This document shows, one piece after another, positions 24,865 to 32,540 of a stretch of 64,000 nucleotides of DNA. The stretch lies in the NCBI GenBank assembly GCA_910586445.1, contig CAJUHV010000002.1, forward strand, positions 1 to 64,000, in the 5' to 3' direction. Source of the stretch: an uncultured Eubacterium sp. GTDB lineage: Bacteria; Bacillota; Clostridia; Lachnospirales; Lachnospiraceae. A program made the translations under genes and the position numbers. The notes under the pieces are model-generated. The model did no database searches. It saw only the letters and a program-made list of their open reading frames with translations, and was not told the origin of the DNA. Position 1 is the first letter of the stretch. Every line of letters begins with the position of its first letter.

Positions 24865-26264
24865 TGAAAACGAGGAAAGGGTACAAGGTATATCCGCTGA
24901 CAGCTGCACAGAAATTTCATTTTTTTTATTTGAAGTTTTCACCAAAAAAAGAGGTTCTCAATATCGGGACAAGCCTTACCATTCAGATCGATATTGACTG
25001 GAACGTGTTAAAGGAAAGCATTTATAAAGCGTATGACCGCAGCGAGTGCATGCGTGTACGTTTTGTATGTGATAAAGATGAAACCTGGTATCAGTATGTC
25101 GTAGAAAAAGAAGAACGTGATATCGAGTTTGTAGATTTCAGCGAAAAGACGATGGAAGAAGCAGAAGCAGTGATGAAAGGCTGGACAGCCGTTCCGTTTT
25201 CAGAACAGGAAATTCCGATGAACCGAGTAGTTATGATACGCATGCCGGATGGGTATAACGGCATATACCTGCTGGCTGACCACAGGCTGATGGATGCACA
25301 GTCACTGATCGGTTTTCTGCGTGACATTATAGAGCTTTATTCAAATAAGATGTATGAGGATGTACCTTATCCTAAGGACATGTCTTCGTATATTGAGCAG
25401 ATAGAAAAAGATCTGGCTTACGAAGCAGGCAGCAGGGCACAGCTTCGTGATAAGGAGTATTTCTATAAGATGATCGAAGAGTCCGAGCCGATTTACAACG
25501 GCATAGGAGGCCGCGGCAGGCTGGATATGGAGCGTGAAAAATCCGGCAATCCAAATCTGAGGGCCGCAGTAAACGTATCAAATTCGGTAGACGCAGACAT
25601 TGATACGTTTCATCTGGAGGAAGAGCCGACCAAGCGCCTGATGGATTTTTGTGAAAAATACCATGTATCGCTTACATGCCTGCTTTTGATGGGACTGCGT
25701 ACTTACTTCCAGAAGATGAACGGCTTTGATGATGTGTCGATTAATACGGCAATTGCCAGAAGGGCCACGCTGAAAGAGAAAAAATCCGGAGGCACCAGAA
25801 TTCATTCCTTCCCGTTCCGTACGATTATTCCTCTGGAAACAAAGTTTATCGATGCGATTTATAAAATACGTGATAAGCAGAATGAAATGTTCCGCCATGC
25901 GAATTTTGACCCGGTGCAGTATTTTGCATACCGCAGCCAGCTTTATCCGGCTGCTCCGGGACAGACCTATGAGCCGATGGCTCTTACCTACCAGCCGATG
26001 ACGCTGCAGGAAAATGGTCTGGAAAAATTAAACGGCATACGCTATAAGACAAAATGGTATTCAAACGGTGCGACAACGCAGGCTATGTATTTAACTGTTA
26101 TGCACCGCCCGGAGGACAACGGGCTTGATTTCAATTTTGAGCATCAGGTACATGCAGTGAGCAGAAAAGAGCTGGAATATCTGTATTATTATTTATGTAA
26201 AATCATGTTTAAAGGAACAGAAAATCCAAATCTGCCGGTCGGCGATATTATAAAATTAATTTAG
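24861..26264 (+). CDS. Condensation-domain-like acyltransferase
   Basis: A 467-residue stand-alone protein with the fold of non-ribosomal peptide condensation domains and related acyltransferases. The start YPLTAAQKFHFF matches the family opening (PLTxxQ). The active-site motif appears as ADHRLMDAQS (His ~141), the HxxxD of HHxxxDG with the first His replaced by Asp. Further conserved segments are LTCLLLMGLRTYFQKM and RTIIPLETKFIDAIYKIRDKQ; the usual DFGWG motif appears as DFNFEH. It lies between a hydrolase and an acyl carrier protein, so it probably transfers an acyl group from the carrier to an acceptor such as an amine or alcohol. Two adjacent ATGs (24861, 24864) are possible. Confidence 0.82.
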   Translation: MMKTRKGYKVYPLTAAQKFHFFYLKFSPKKEVLNIGTSLTIQIDIDWNVLKESIYKAYDRSECMRVRFVCDKDETWYQYVVEKEERDIEFVDFSEKTMEEAEAVMKGWTAVPFSEQEIPMNRVVMIRMPDGYNGIYLLADHRLMDAQSLIGFLRDIIELYSNKMYEDVPYPKDMSSYIEQIEKDLAYEAGSRAQLRDKEYFYKMIEESEPIYNGIGGRGRLDMEREKSGNPNLRAAVNVSNSVDADIDTFHLEEEPTKRLMDFCEKYHVSLTCLLLMGLRTYFQKMNGFDDVSINTAIARRATLKEKKSGGTRIHSFPFRTIIPLETKFIDAIYKIRDKQNEMFRHANFDPVQYFAYRSQLYPAAPGQTYEPMALTYQPMTLQENGLEKLNGIRYKTKWYSNGATTQAMYLTVMHRPEDNGLDFNFEHQVHAVSRKELEYLYYYLCKIMFKGTENPNLPVGDIIKLI

Positions 26265-26277
26265 TGAGGAAGATAAT

Positions 26278-26505
26278 ATGATTGAAAAATTAGCTGAAAT
26301 TATCAGTAATTATGTAGAAGTAGATCCGTCCGAGGTAAAGCCGGAATTACGTTTTATGGAGGATCTCAGATTTACATCGTTCGATTTTATGAGCATGCTC
26401 GGGGAGCTGGAGGATGAATTTGATATCGAAATCGACCAGCAGGAGGCTGCAAAAATACGTACCGTACAAGAAGCGGTAGAATATTTGGAAAAACTGTCTG
26501 CATAA
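26278..26505 (+). CDS. Acyl carrier protein
   Basis: A 75-residue acidic four-helix carrier. The phosphopantetheine site is the serine in DLRFTSFDFMSML (~34), where ordinary acyl carriers have DSL; here it is TSF, so the flanking residues differ from a fatty-acid-synthesis ACP. GELEDEFDIEI is the usual helix II. The gene is 14 bases after the condensation-like gene and 59 before the ligase, with GAGGAAG upstream. It is a dedicated carrier for the operon, not the housekeeping acpP, which would sit with fab genes. A phosphopantetheinyl transferase is needed and is not in this window. Confidence 0.93.
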   Translation: MIEKLAEIISNYVEVDPSEVKPELRFMEDLRFTSFDFMSMLGELEDEFDIEIDQQEAAKIRTVQEAVEYLEKLSA

Positions 26506-26563
26506 CAACATTTGAACAATTCGCTGCGCTGTATAGCCTGTGCACAAATAAGGAGGATAATCT

Positions 26564-28072
26564 ATGGTTTGCAATACGATTCGGGATATTTTAGTTCGTT
26601 CAGAACAAAAGTTTGGTTCAGAAGATGCCATTCGCTATAAAGTAAAAAAAGATGTCATTGAGGCGAAGTCTTATACGCAGTTAAAACAGGATACGGAAAG
26701 CTTTTCCTGTGTGATCAAAGCACTCGGCGAGCAGGGCAGCCATATTGCACTGACCGGAATGACCTCTTATTCATGGCTGGTTACATACTTCGGTATCGTA
26801 AACAGCGGCAGTGTCGCAGTACCGCTGGATGTATCTCTGCCGGCTGAAGAAATGTGTGAGCTGATCGACCGCGCAGATGTGACGATATTTGTGGTCGATG
26901 AAGTGCGCAGAGACGTCATGGAGATCGTGAAAAAACACTGCCCGAAGCTGAAATATCTGATTTCCATGCAGCAGGAGAGCAGCAGCGAAGATGTATTATC
27001 ATTCGGCCAGCTGATGAAAGAACATGCCGGAGAGTTTGACCACTGGGCAAATCCAGAGGCGCTCTGCACGATTATGTTTACTTCCGGCACAACCGGAAAG
27101 AGCAAGGGCGTTATGCTCACGCAGAGAAATTTAGCCGAAAATGCAACCTGCCTGGATATGAAAATCCCGCCAAGAACCACGATTTTATCAGTGCTTCCGA
27201 TTCATCATGCATACTGCCTGAGCATGGATATTTTAAAAGGCATTTCACTCGGCAGCATAATCTGCATCAATGATTCCCTGCTGCGCGTGGCAAAGAACAT
27301 GAAGCTGTTTGAGCCGGATATGATTTTAATGGTTCCTCTTATGATTGAAACACTTTCAAAAAAGCTGGAAGAGGCAGCAGGCCTTCCGCCGAAAATTGTA
27401 AAAAAAGAAGTGTTTGGAGAAAAACTGCATACGATCTGCAGCGGCGGCGCATATTTAGACCCGCAGCTTATCGACCTGTTTGAAAAATATGGCATATCTA
27501 TACTGCAGGGTTATGGAATGACTGAATGTGCACCGGTTATCAGCACAAATCTGAGCTGGGATCTCCGCAAGGATACGGTAGGCAGGCTGATGCCGAACTG
27601 TGCGGCAAAGGTAGTAGACAATGAACTCTGGGTACGCGGCAGCAGCGTAATGATGGGATATTATAAGATGCCGAAGGAGACAGAAGAGACGCTTGTAGAC
27701 GGATGGCTGCGTACAGGCGATCTGGGCTATGTAGATGATGACAATTATATTCATCTGACAGGACGTCTTAAAAATCTGATTATTACGAAAAACGGGGAAA
27801 ATGTTTCTCCAGAAGAGCTGGAAAATAAAATCGGCTCAGCACGCCTTGTACAGGAAATACTTGTACGCGATGCACAAGGCGTGATTGAAGCAGAAATCTT
27901 CCCTGATTACGAATATGTATCAAAACAGGGAATCGCGGATGTGCATGCCGCACTGCAGGAGATTATAGACCAATACAATAACGAAGCGCCTGCTTATAAA
28001 AAAGTATACAGCTTAAAGGTGCGTGAGACGGAATTTGATAAAACACCGTCAAAGAAAATCAAGAGGTATTAA
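26564..28072 (+). CDS. AMP-forming acyl ligase (adenylation enzyme)
   Basis: A 502-residue member of the ANL superfamily of adenylating enzymes. Motifs in order are the P-loop MFTSGTTGKSKGVMLTQRN (~171-189), the A5-like YGMTECAP (~319-326), WLRTGDLGYVDDD (~381-393), GRLKNLIITKNGENVSP and the C-terminal catalytic lysine in KTPSKKIKRY. The last gene of the TetR operon. Next to a carrier protein it most likely activates a carboxylic acid and loads it on the carrier, as fatty-acyl-AMP ligases do. The substrate-binding pocket has not been read. GGAGG precedes the ATG. No terminator directly follows; a MITE-like element lies 200 bases downstream. Confidence 0.93.
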   Translation: MVCNTIRDILVRSEQKFGSEDAIRYKVKKDVIEAKSYTQLKQDTESFSCVIKALGEQGSHIALTGMTSYSWLVTYFGIVNSGSVAVPLDVSLPAEEMCELIDRADVTIFVVDEVRRDVMEIVKKHCPKLKYLISMQQESSSEDVLSFGQLMKEHAGEFDHWANPEALCTIMFTSGTTGKSKGVMLTQRNLAENATCLDMKIPPRTTILSVLPIHHAYCLSMDILKGISLGSIICINDSLLRVAKNMKLFEPDMILMVPLMIETLSKKLEEAAGLPPKIVKKEVFGEKLHTICSGGAYLDPQLIDLFEKYGISILQGYGMTECAPVISTNLSWDLRKDTVGRLMPNCAAKVVDNELWVRGSSVMMGYYKMPKETEETLVDGWLRTGDLGYVDDDNYIHLTGRLKNLIITKNGENVSPEELENKIGSARLVQEILVRDAQGVIEAEIFPDYEYVSKQGIADVHAALQEIIDQYNNEAPAYKKVYSLKVRETEFDKTPSKKIKRY

Positions 28073-28273
28073 TTTATCGGGCTGCTGCATAAAGGCGGAA
28101 TCGGTATGGGGCATATGCTGTCTGCACTGCATGCGGTGTGCCAAAACGATCCTGCCGGCGTGCAGCAGCCGCTGTTTTATACTCACAAGCGATGAAACCT
28201 GCCATACGGCTTTAAGCATTGACGCTCGTGAGCCGGGATTACCGGCATATTTAATTGCCCGTCAGTATAAATG
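28073..28273. other. Gap after the ligase gene, no supported gene
   Basis: Together with the element and promoter that follow, this gap spans 28073-28515. This first part shows no convincing gene: a Cys-rich plus-strand frame overlapping the end of the ligase has no ribosome site and no recognised family. I see no T-box or riboswitch motif. Confidence 0.5.
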
Positions 28274-28431
28274 ATTTTGACTTTCCCCATTTTTATTTTG
28301 TTTAGTACCCACAAATACTTTATTTATACATGTTTATAAGGATCTGACATTTGTGATTGTATCTATTTTAAGAAGCGCCTAAAAATAGGGCTTTAAAGGG
28401 GCTGATTTGAAAAAATGGGGAAAGTCAAAAT
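28274..28431. mobile_element. 158-bp MITE-like element with 21-bp inverted ends
   Basis: attttgactttccccatttt (28274-28293, perfect over 21 bases to 28294) is repeated in inverted orientation at 28411-28431. The interior is AT-rich, noncoding, and contains a weak internal stem. The right end lies 10 bases before the -35 of the ilvN promoter. The sequence is unlike the other two palindromic elements in the window. A clear target duplication is not visible. Confidence 0.85.
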
Positions 28432-28441
28432 AAATAATTGA

Positions 28442-28469
28442 TTGACATTCCCCTTGAATGTGCTAGAAT
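28442..28469 (+). promoter_or_regulatory. Promoter for ilvN-ilvC
   Basis: TTGACA (28442-28447), 16 bases, TAGAAT (28464-28469). It lies 46 bases before the ilvN ATG, leaving too little leader for an attenuator or T-box. Confidence 0.8.
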
Positions 28470-28515
28470 AAGATTTGTGTAAGCAAAATGATTAGAATAA
28501 GAGGATGATTTTTCT

Positions 28516-29016
28516 ATGAGAAGACAAGCTTTATCTTTGCTGGTAGAAAATACTTCTAGTGTACTGAGCCATATATCCGGCCTGTTCAGCCGCCGCGGCT
28601 ACAATATCGACAGCATTTCCGCAGGTGTCACCGCCGATCCCAGATATACGAGGATAACAATTGTATCAAGCGGCGACGAGCTGATTTTAGAACAGATTGA
28701 AAATCAGCTGGCGAAGCTGGAGGATGTATTTGATATAAAAAAACTAGAAGCAGGCAGTTCTGTAACGAGGGAATTGATTTTGGTGAAGCTGCGTGTACAG
28801 GAATCCAGCCGTCAGGAAATTTTAAGCGTGATTGAGATTTTCCGCGGAAAGGTCGTGGATGTCACACGTGACTCAATGGTGATAGAATTAACCGGAAATC
28901 AGGACAAGCTGAGCGCTTTTTTGGATCTGGTATCTGGTTTTGAAATTCTTGAATTAGCTAGAACCGGAATAACTGGTTTAACCAGAGGTTCTTCCGATGT
29001 TACATATTTAGAATAA
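28516..29016 (+). CDS. ilvN: Acetolactate synthase small (regulatory) subunit
   Basis: The regulatory subunit of acetolactate synthase, first step of valine, leucine and isoleucine synthesis, 166 residues. An N-terminal ACT domain has LLVENTSSVLSHISGLFSRRGYNI (the valine-binding motif), and the C-terminal regulatory domain includes VDVTRDSMVIELTGN. It needs the catalytic subunit IlvB, which is not in the window; the usual order is ilvB-ilvN-ilvC. It is 18 bases from ilvC and shares its promoter. Confidence 0.97.
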   Translation: MRRQALSLLVENTSSVLSHISGLFSRRGYNIDSISAGVTADPRYTRITIVSSGDELILEQIENQLAKLEDVFDIKKLEAGSSVTRELILVKLRVQESSRQEILSVIEIFRGKVVDVTRDSMVIELTGNQDKLSAFLDLVSGFEILELARTGITGLTRGSSDVTYLE

Positions 29017-29034
29017 TTTTTAGGAGGCTTTGAA

Positions 29035-30057
29035 ATGGCAAGTAAAATTTATTATCAGGAAGACTGTAACCTTTCTTTATTAGACGGCAAGACGATTGCG
29101 ATTATAGGTTACGGCAGCCAGGGACATGCACATGCATTAAATCTGAAAGATTCTGGATGCAACGTAATTATTGGCTTATACGAAGGAAGTAAGTCAAAAG
29201 AAAAAGCTGAGTCACAGGGGCTGAAAGTATATAATACGGCAGAAGCCGCAAAAATGGCTGATATTATTATGATCCTGATCAATGACGAAAAACAGGCAGA
29301 TATGTATAAAAACGATATTGAGCCAAATCTGGAAGCAGGCAACATGCTGATGTTTGCACACGGATTCAATATCAACTATGGTACGATTGTACCGCCTAAG
29401 GATGTCGATGTTACGATGATCGCTCCAAAGGGACCTGGACACACGGTACGTTCTGAATATCAGGAAGGAAAAGGCGTACCTTGCCTGGTAGCTGTAGAAC
29501 AGGATGCTACAGGCAAAGCGCTTGATTTAGCACTGGCTTATGCGTTAGGAATCGGCGGCGCAAGGGCAGGTGTATTGGAAACAACATTCCGCGTAGAGAC
29601 AGAAACAGATCTTTTTGGTGAGCAGGCAGTATTGTGCGGCGGCGTATGTGCGCTGATGCAGGCAGGATTTGAGACATTGTGCGAAGCAGGATACGATCCT
29701 AGAAATGCATATTTCGAATGTATCCACGAGATGAAGCTGATCGTAGACCTGATCTATCAGTCAGGATTTGAAGGCATGAGATATTCTATTTCAAATACTG
29801 CTGAATATGGCGATTATATCACAGGCCCTAAGATTATTACAGACGAGACAAAAGCAACCATGAAGAAGATCCTTTCCGATATCCAGGACGGTTCTTTTGC
29901 AAAAGATTTCTTGGTAGACATGTCTCCGGCCGGACGCCAGGTTCATTTCAAGATGATGAGAAAGAAAGCAGCAGAGCACCCATCCGAAGCAGTCGGCAAG
30001 GATGTGCGCAAGCTCTACAGCTGGAACGATGAAGGCAGCAAATTAATCAATAACTAA
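29035..30057 (+). CDS. ilvC: Ketol-acid reductoisomerase
   Basis: The second enzyme of branched-chain amino acid synthesis: it rearranges acetolactate and reduces it with NAD(P)H, using magnesium. The length of 340 residues is that of the short class I form. The Rossmann motif GYGSQGHAHALNLKDSG (~25-41) precedes the helical domain with CGGVCALMQAGFETL and the metal ligands in FGEQAVLCGG and ECIHEMKLIVDLI. The loop after the Rossmann motif, LYEGSKSKEK, has Ser/Lys residues typical of NADPH use. AGGAGG lies upstream and a strong terminator follows. Confidence 0.98.
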   Translation: MASKIYYQEDCNLSLLDGKTIAIIGYGSQGHAHALNLKDSGCNVIIGLYEGSKSKEKAESQGLKVYNTAEAAKMADIIMILINDEKQADMYKNDIEPNLEAGNMLMFAHGFNINYGTIVPPKDVDVTMIAPKGPGHTVRSEYQEGKGVPCLVAVEQDATGKALDLALAYALGIGGARAGVLETTFRVETETDLFGEQAVLCGGVCALMQAGFETLCEAGYDPRNAYFECIHEMKLIVDLIYQSGFEGMRYSISNTAEYGDYITGPKIITDETKATMKKILSDIQDGSFAKDFLVDMSPAGRQVHFKMMRKKAAEHPSEAVGKDVRKLYSWNDEGSKLINN

Positions 30058-30084
30058 TAAAAATAATGACGAAGAAACAATCAG

Positions 30085-30124
30085 AAAAAGGCTTTCCGGT
30101 GCAGAACTCCCGGCAGGCCTTTTT
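30085..30124 (+). terminator. Terminator after ilvC
   Basis: aaaaaggc-ttt-ccgg (30085 onwards) pairs with ccggcaggccttttt (ending 30124) with a small bulge, finishing in a T run. It is 27 bases beyond the ilvC stop. Confidence 0.88.
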
Positions 30125-30134
30125 CATGTTTTAG

Positions 30135-30163
30135 TTGACAAAACTCAGAAAAACAGATAGGAT
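30135..30163 (+). promoter_or_regulatory. Promoter for the sugar-binding lipoprotein gene
   Basis: TTGACA (30135-30140), 17 bases, TAGGAT (30158-30163), 93 bases before the start codon. Confidence 0.7.
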
Positions 30164-30255
30164 AACATTATAAATATGAACGAATTGTGAATATTATTAA
30201 CATATGTTCGTTTATATGTGTTTGATTCCATGCAGGGGCAGAAGGAGGGGGTTCT

Positions 30256-31491
30256 ATGAATAAAATACTGCAGAAATGGTTTTCATCGTTTTTGTGCATT
30301 GCACTATGTGCAGTGCTGCTGGCAGGCTGTACATCGACAGATTCTGCAGATAAGGGTAAAGATGAAAATAAGAAAAATGAGGAAACGACTGTGAATGAAA
30401 GCGGTACAGACGGGCAGCAAGATCAGGATAATAATCAGGATGAAAATCAGACGGATGATTCAGAACAAGGCGGAAATGATTCAGAAGATCCAGATCATTA
30501 CACCGTTGCCATTTCCATGCCGCAGCAGTCAGACCGGTGGAAGGATGACGCTGCAAATATGGAGCGGGGACTAAAGGCCATTGGATATGAAGTGATAACA
30601 AGGTACGCAGACAATGATGTAAAGCAGCAGGCTGCTCAGGTTCAAGAGCTGGCAGGGATGCAGCCGGACTGTATGGTGATAGCCCCGGCCGATCCGGCGG
30701 GCCTTGCCGAGGCTGTCGAATCCGCTGCCGCTGCGGGCATACCGGTGATCTCCTATGACCTTCTGTTAATGGACACAGACGCGGTATCCTTTTACACAGC
30801 CTTTGACAGCTCAGGTGCAGGCATATTGATCGGACAGGCTATTATAGAAAAGGCAGGACTAGACAGCCTGTCTGACGGAGAGTATCGGACGATTGAATTT
30901 TTTATGGGCGATGCCAAAGACCGCAGCGCAAAGCTGTTATACAAAGGCCTGATGGAGGCATTGGAACCATATCTGGATCAGGGGACTTTAGTGTGCAAAT
31001 CCGGGCGGACATCCATGAAAGAGACAGCTGTTGCAAAAGAAAGCCAGATCAAAGCACAGAAAAGGTGTGCCGATACTCTGGCAAAATATTATGCAGACGA
31101 AGATCTGGATATCTGCGCAGCAGCCTCCGATATTCTTTCTTACGGCTGTCAGGAGGCATTTAAGGCCTCAGGCTACACGGTGGAAAACTGGCCGCTTATT
31201 TCCGGGCAGAATTGTGAGCTGGAGGCCTGTGGAAATATACTGGAAGGCACGCAGTCATTTTCGATTTACAAAGATACGCGTGAGCTGGCACTAAAATGCG
31301 TGTCTATGATAGAGGCTCTTTTAAGCGGCATGGAGCCTGAGATCAATGATGTAGAGCAGTATGATAACCATGTGCTGACGGTTCCGGCATATGTATGTAC
31401 GCCTATAGTTGTAGATGCCGATAACCTGGAGGAAACATTGGTTGAGGGCGGTTTTTATACAAAAGAGCAGATCGACAGCGTACGCCCTTAA
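30256..31491 (+). CDS. Sugar-type substrate-binding lipoprotein, periplasmic-binding-protein fold
   Basis: A 411-residue exported lipoprotein. The signal peptide ends in the lipobox VLLAGC (Cys ~25), followed by an acidic, Asp/Glu/Asn-rich linker (about 30-80) that tethers the domain to the membrane. The binding domain resembles ribose/xylose-type proteins: YTVAISMPQQSDRWKDDAANMERGL near the start, DCMVIAPADPAGLAEAVESAAAAGIPVISYDLL, and ICAASDILSYGCQEAFKASGY. No ABC ATPase or permease is adjacent, so its transporter, or a sensor partner, lies elsewhere. GGAGGGGG precedes the ATG. The ligand is not determined; a xylose-like sugar is the nearest family type. Confidence 0.88.
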   Translation: MNKILQKWFSSFLCIALCAVLLAGCTSTDSADKGKDENKKNEETTVNESGTDGQQDQDNNQDENQTDDSEQGGNDSEDPDHYTVAISMPQQSDRWKDDAANMERGLKAIGYEVITRYADNDVKQQAAQVQELAGMQPDCMVIAPADPAGLAEAVESAAAAGIPVISYDLLLMDTDAVSFYTAFDSSGAGILIGQAIIEKAGLDSLSDGEYRTIEFFMGDAKDRSAKLLYKGLMEALEPYLDQGTLVCKSGRTSMKETAVAKESQIKAQKRCADTLAKYYADEDLDICAAASDILSYGCQEAFKASGYTVENWPLISGQNCELEACGNILEGTQSFSIYKDTRELALKCVSMIEALLSGMEPEINDVEQYDNHVLTVPAYVCTPIVVDADNLEETLVEGGFYTKEQIDSVRP

Positions 31492-31509
31492 ATAGTGAGC
31501 GCAGGCGGC

Positions 31510-32403
31510 TTATTTTTGGATAAATGAAAGAAATTTTTCCATAGTCAGAGTCGTTTTCCGCTGTGGTTTATATACAAATCCAATCGAACGCTTATGAATC
31601 GGAGCCGGCAGGGGAATCTCAATCAGAGAGCCGTCTGCCAGCTCCGGCTCTACAAACTGGCGGATGACACATGCAACGCCAAGATGTATTTTGGCAAATT
31701 CGATCAGCAGGTCCATAGAAGAAGCATCGATACATTCCCGTATGACAATCTTATTTTTCTGCAGATATTCATCGATATACTGTCTTGTAATATTGTTTTT
31801 CTCAAGCAGCATTAAAGAACAGTTCTGCAGGATCTCATGTTCACTGACACCTCTTAACTGCAGATGATATAAATACTGTTTTGTTGCGACAAACAGATCT
31901 TCGATATCTAAAATATAATCAAACTGCAGCATATGCATAAGCTCCTGATTTCCCAGTCCGATCAATCCGATATCCAGCTTATCTTCTTGAATCAGCTGCA
32001 GCGTCTTACTTGTGGACTGGCACTTGATCGAGATATTCATATGCGGGTGCTCTTTGATAAAATCCTTTAAATACGGCAGCAGGACATATTTACAGAGTGT
32101 AGAGCTGGCACCTATTTTTAAATGTCCGGTGCCCAGGTCGATGGAGCGGCGGATTTTTTCTTCGCCGCGGGAAAGCGTGTCGATCGCCGATTTTACGTGG
32201 GCATATAATACGCTGCCTTCCTCCGTCAGCACAACGCCGCGGGAGCCGCGCAGAAACAACCTGCAGCCGAGGCTGCCCTCCAGCTTCTGGATCGACTTGC
32301 TGACGGCCGGCTGGCTGATATACAGTTTTGCGGCGGCTTTTGAAATATTGCCGCAGTCTGCGACAACATAAAATATATAGTAAGAAGAGAGTGTTTGTTC
32401 CAT
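31510..32403 (-). CDS. LysR-family transcription regulator
   Basis: A 297-residue LysR-type regulator. The N-terminal helix-turn-helix (about 10-60) reads NISKAAAKLYISQPAVSKSIQKLEG, and the effector domain (about 90-295) has LKIGASSTLCKYVLLPYLKDF. It is divergent from leuC and separated by 137 bases with a palindromic operator and promoter, so it probably activates leuCD in response to a leucine-pathway intermediate, as several LysR proteins do next to leuCD. It ends 18 bases after the stop of the sugar-binding gene on the other strand. Confidence 0.95.
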   Translation of the reverse strand: MEQTLSSYYIFYVVADCGNISKAAAKLYISQPAVSKSIQKLEGSLGCRLFLRGSRGVVLTEEGSVLYAHVKSAIDTLSRGEEKIRRSIDLGTGHLKIGASSTLCKYVLLPYLKDFIKEHPHMNISIKCQSTSKTLQLIQEDKLDIGLIGLGNQELMHMLQFDYILDIEDLFVATKQYLYHLQLRGVSEHEILQNCSLMLLEKNNITRQYIDEYLQKNKIVIRECIDASSMDLLIEFAKIHLGVACVIRQFVEPELADGSLIEIPLPAPIHKRSIGFVYKPQRKTTLTMEKFLSFIQK

Positions 32404-32439
32404 AATTCAATACCTCTGTAGACGGATTTCTAAGTTGAT

Positions 32440-32454
32440 ATAACTTTAAGTTAT
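32440..32454. promoter_or_regulatory. LysR-type operator in the leuC intergenic region
   Basis: ATAACTT-T-AAGTTAT is a perfect 7+7 inverted repeat around one base and contains the T-N11-A core of LysR sites. A second dyad, TAGCAT ... ATGCTA at about 32476-32500, lies nearer leuC. Both sit between the divergent lysR-like and leuC genes. Confidence 0.6.
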
Positions 32455-32540
32455 GATATATATATTTATTATATATTAGCATTATAGCAAAAACTATGCT
32501 ATTGTGTAAATACAAAATAACAAACAAGGAGGAATTTGCT

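Noticed and set aside
28223..28233. Shared CGCTCGTGAGC with the leuS leader (63071-63081)
   Set aside because: Only eleven bases match and the surroundings do not, so it is probably chance.
28023..28274. 83-residue Cys-rich frame after the ligase
   Set aside because: It overlaps the end of the ligase gene, has no ribosome site and no recognised family.
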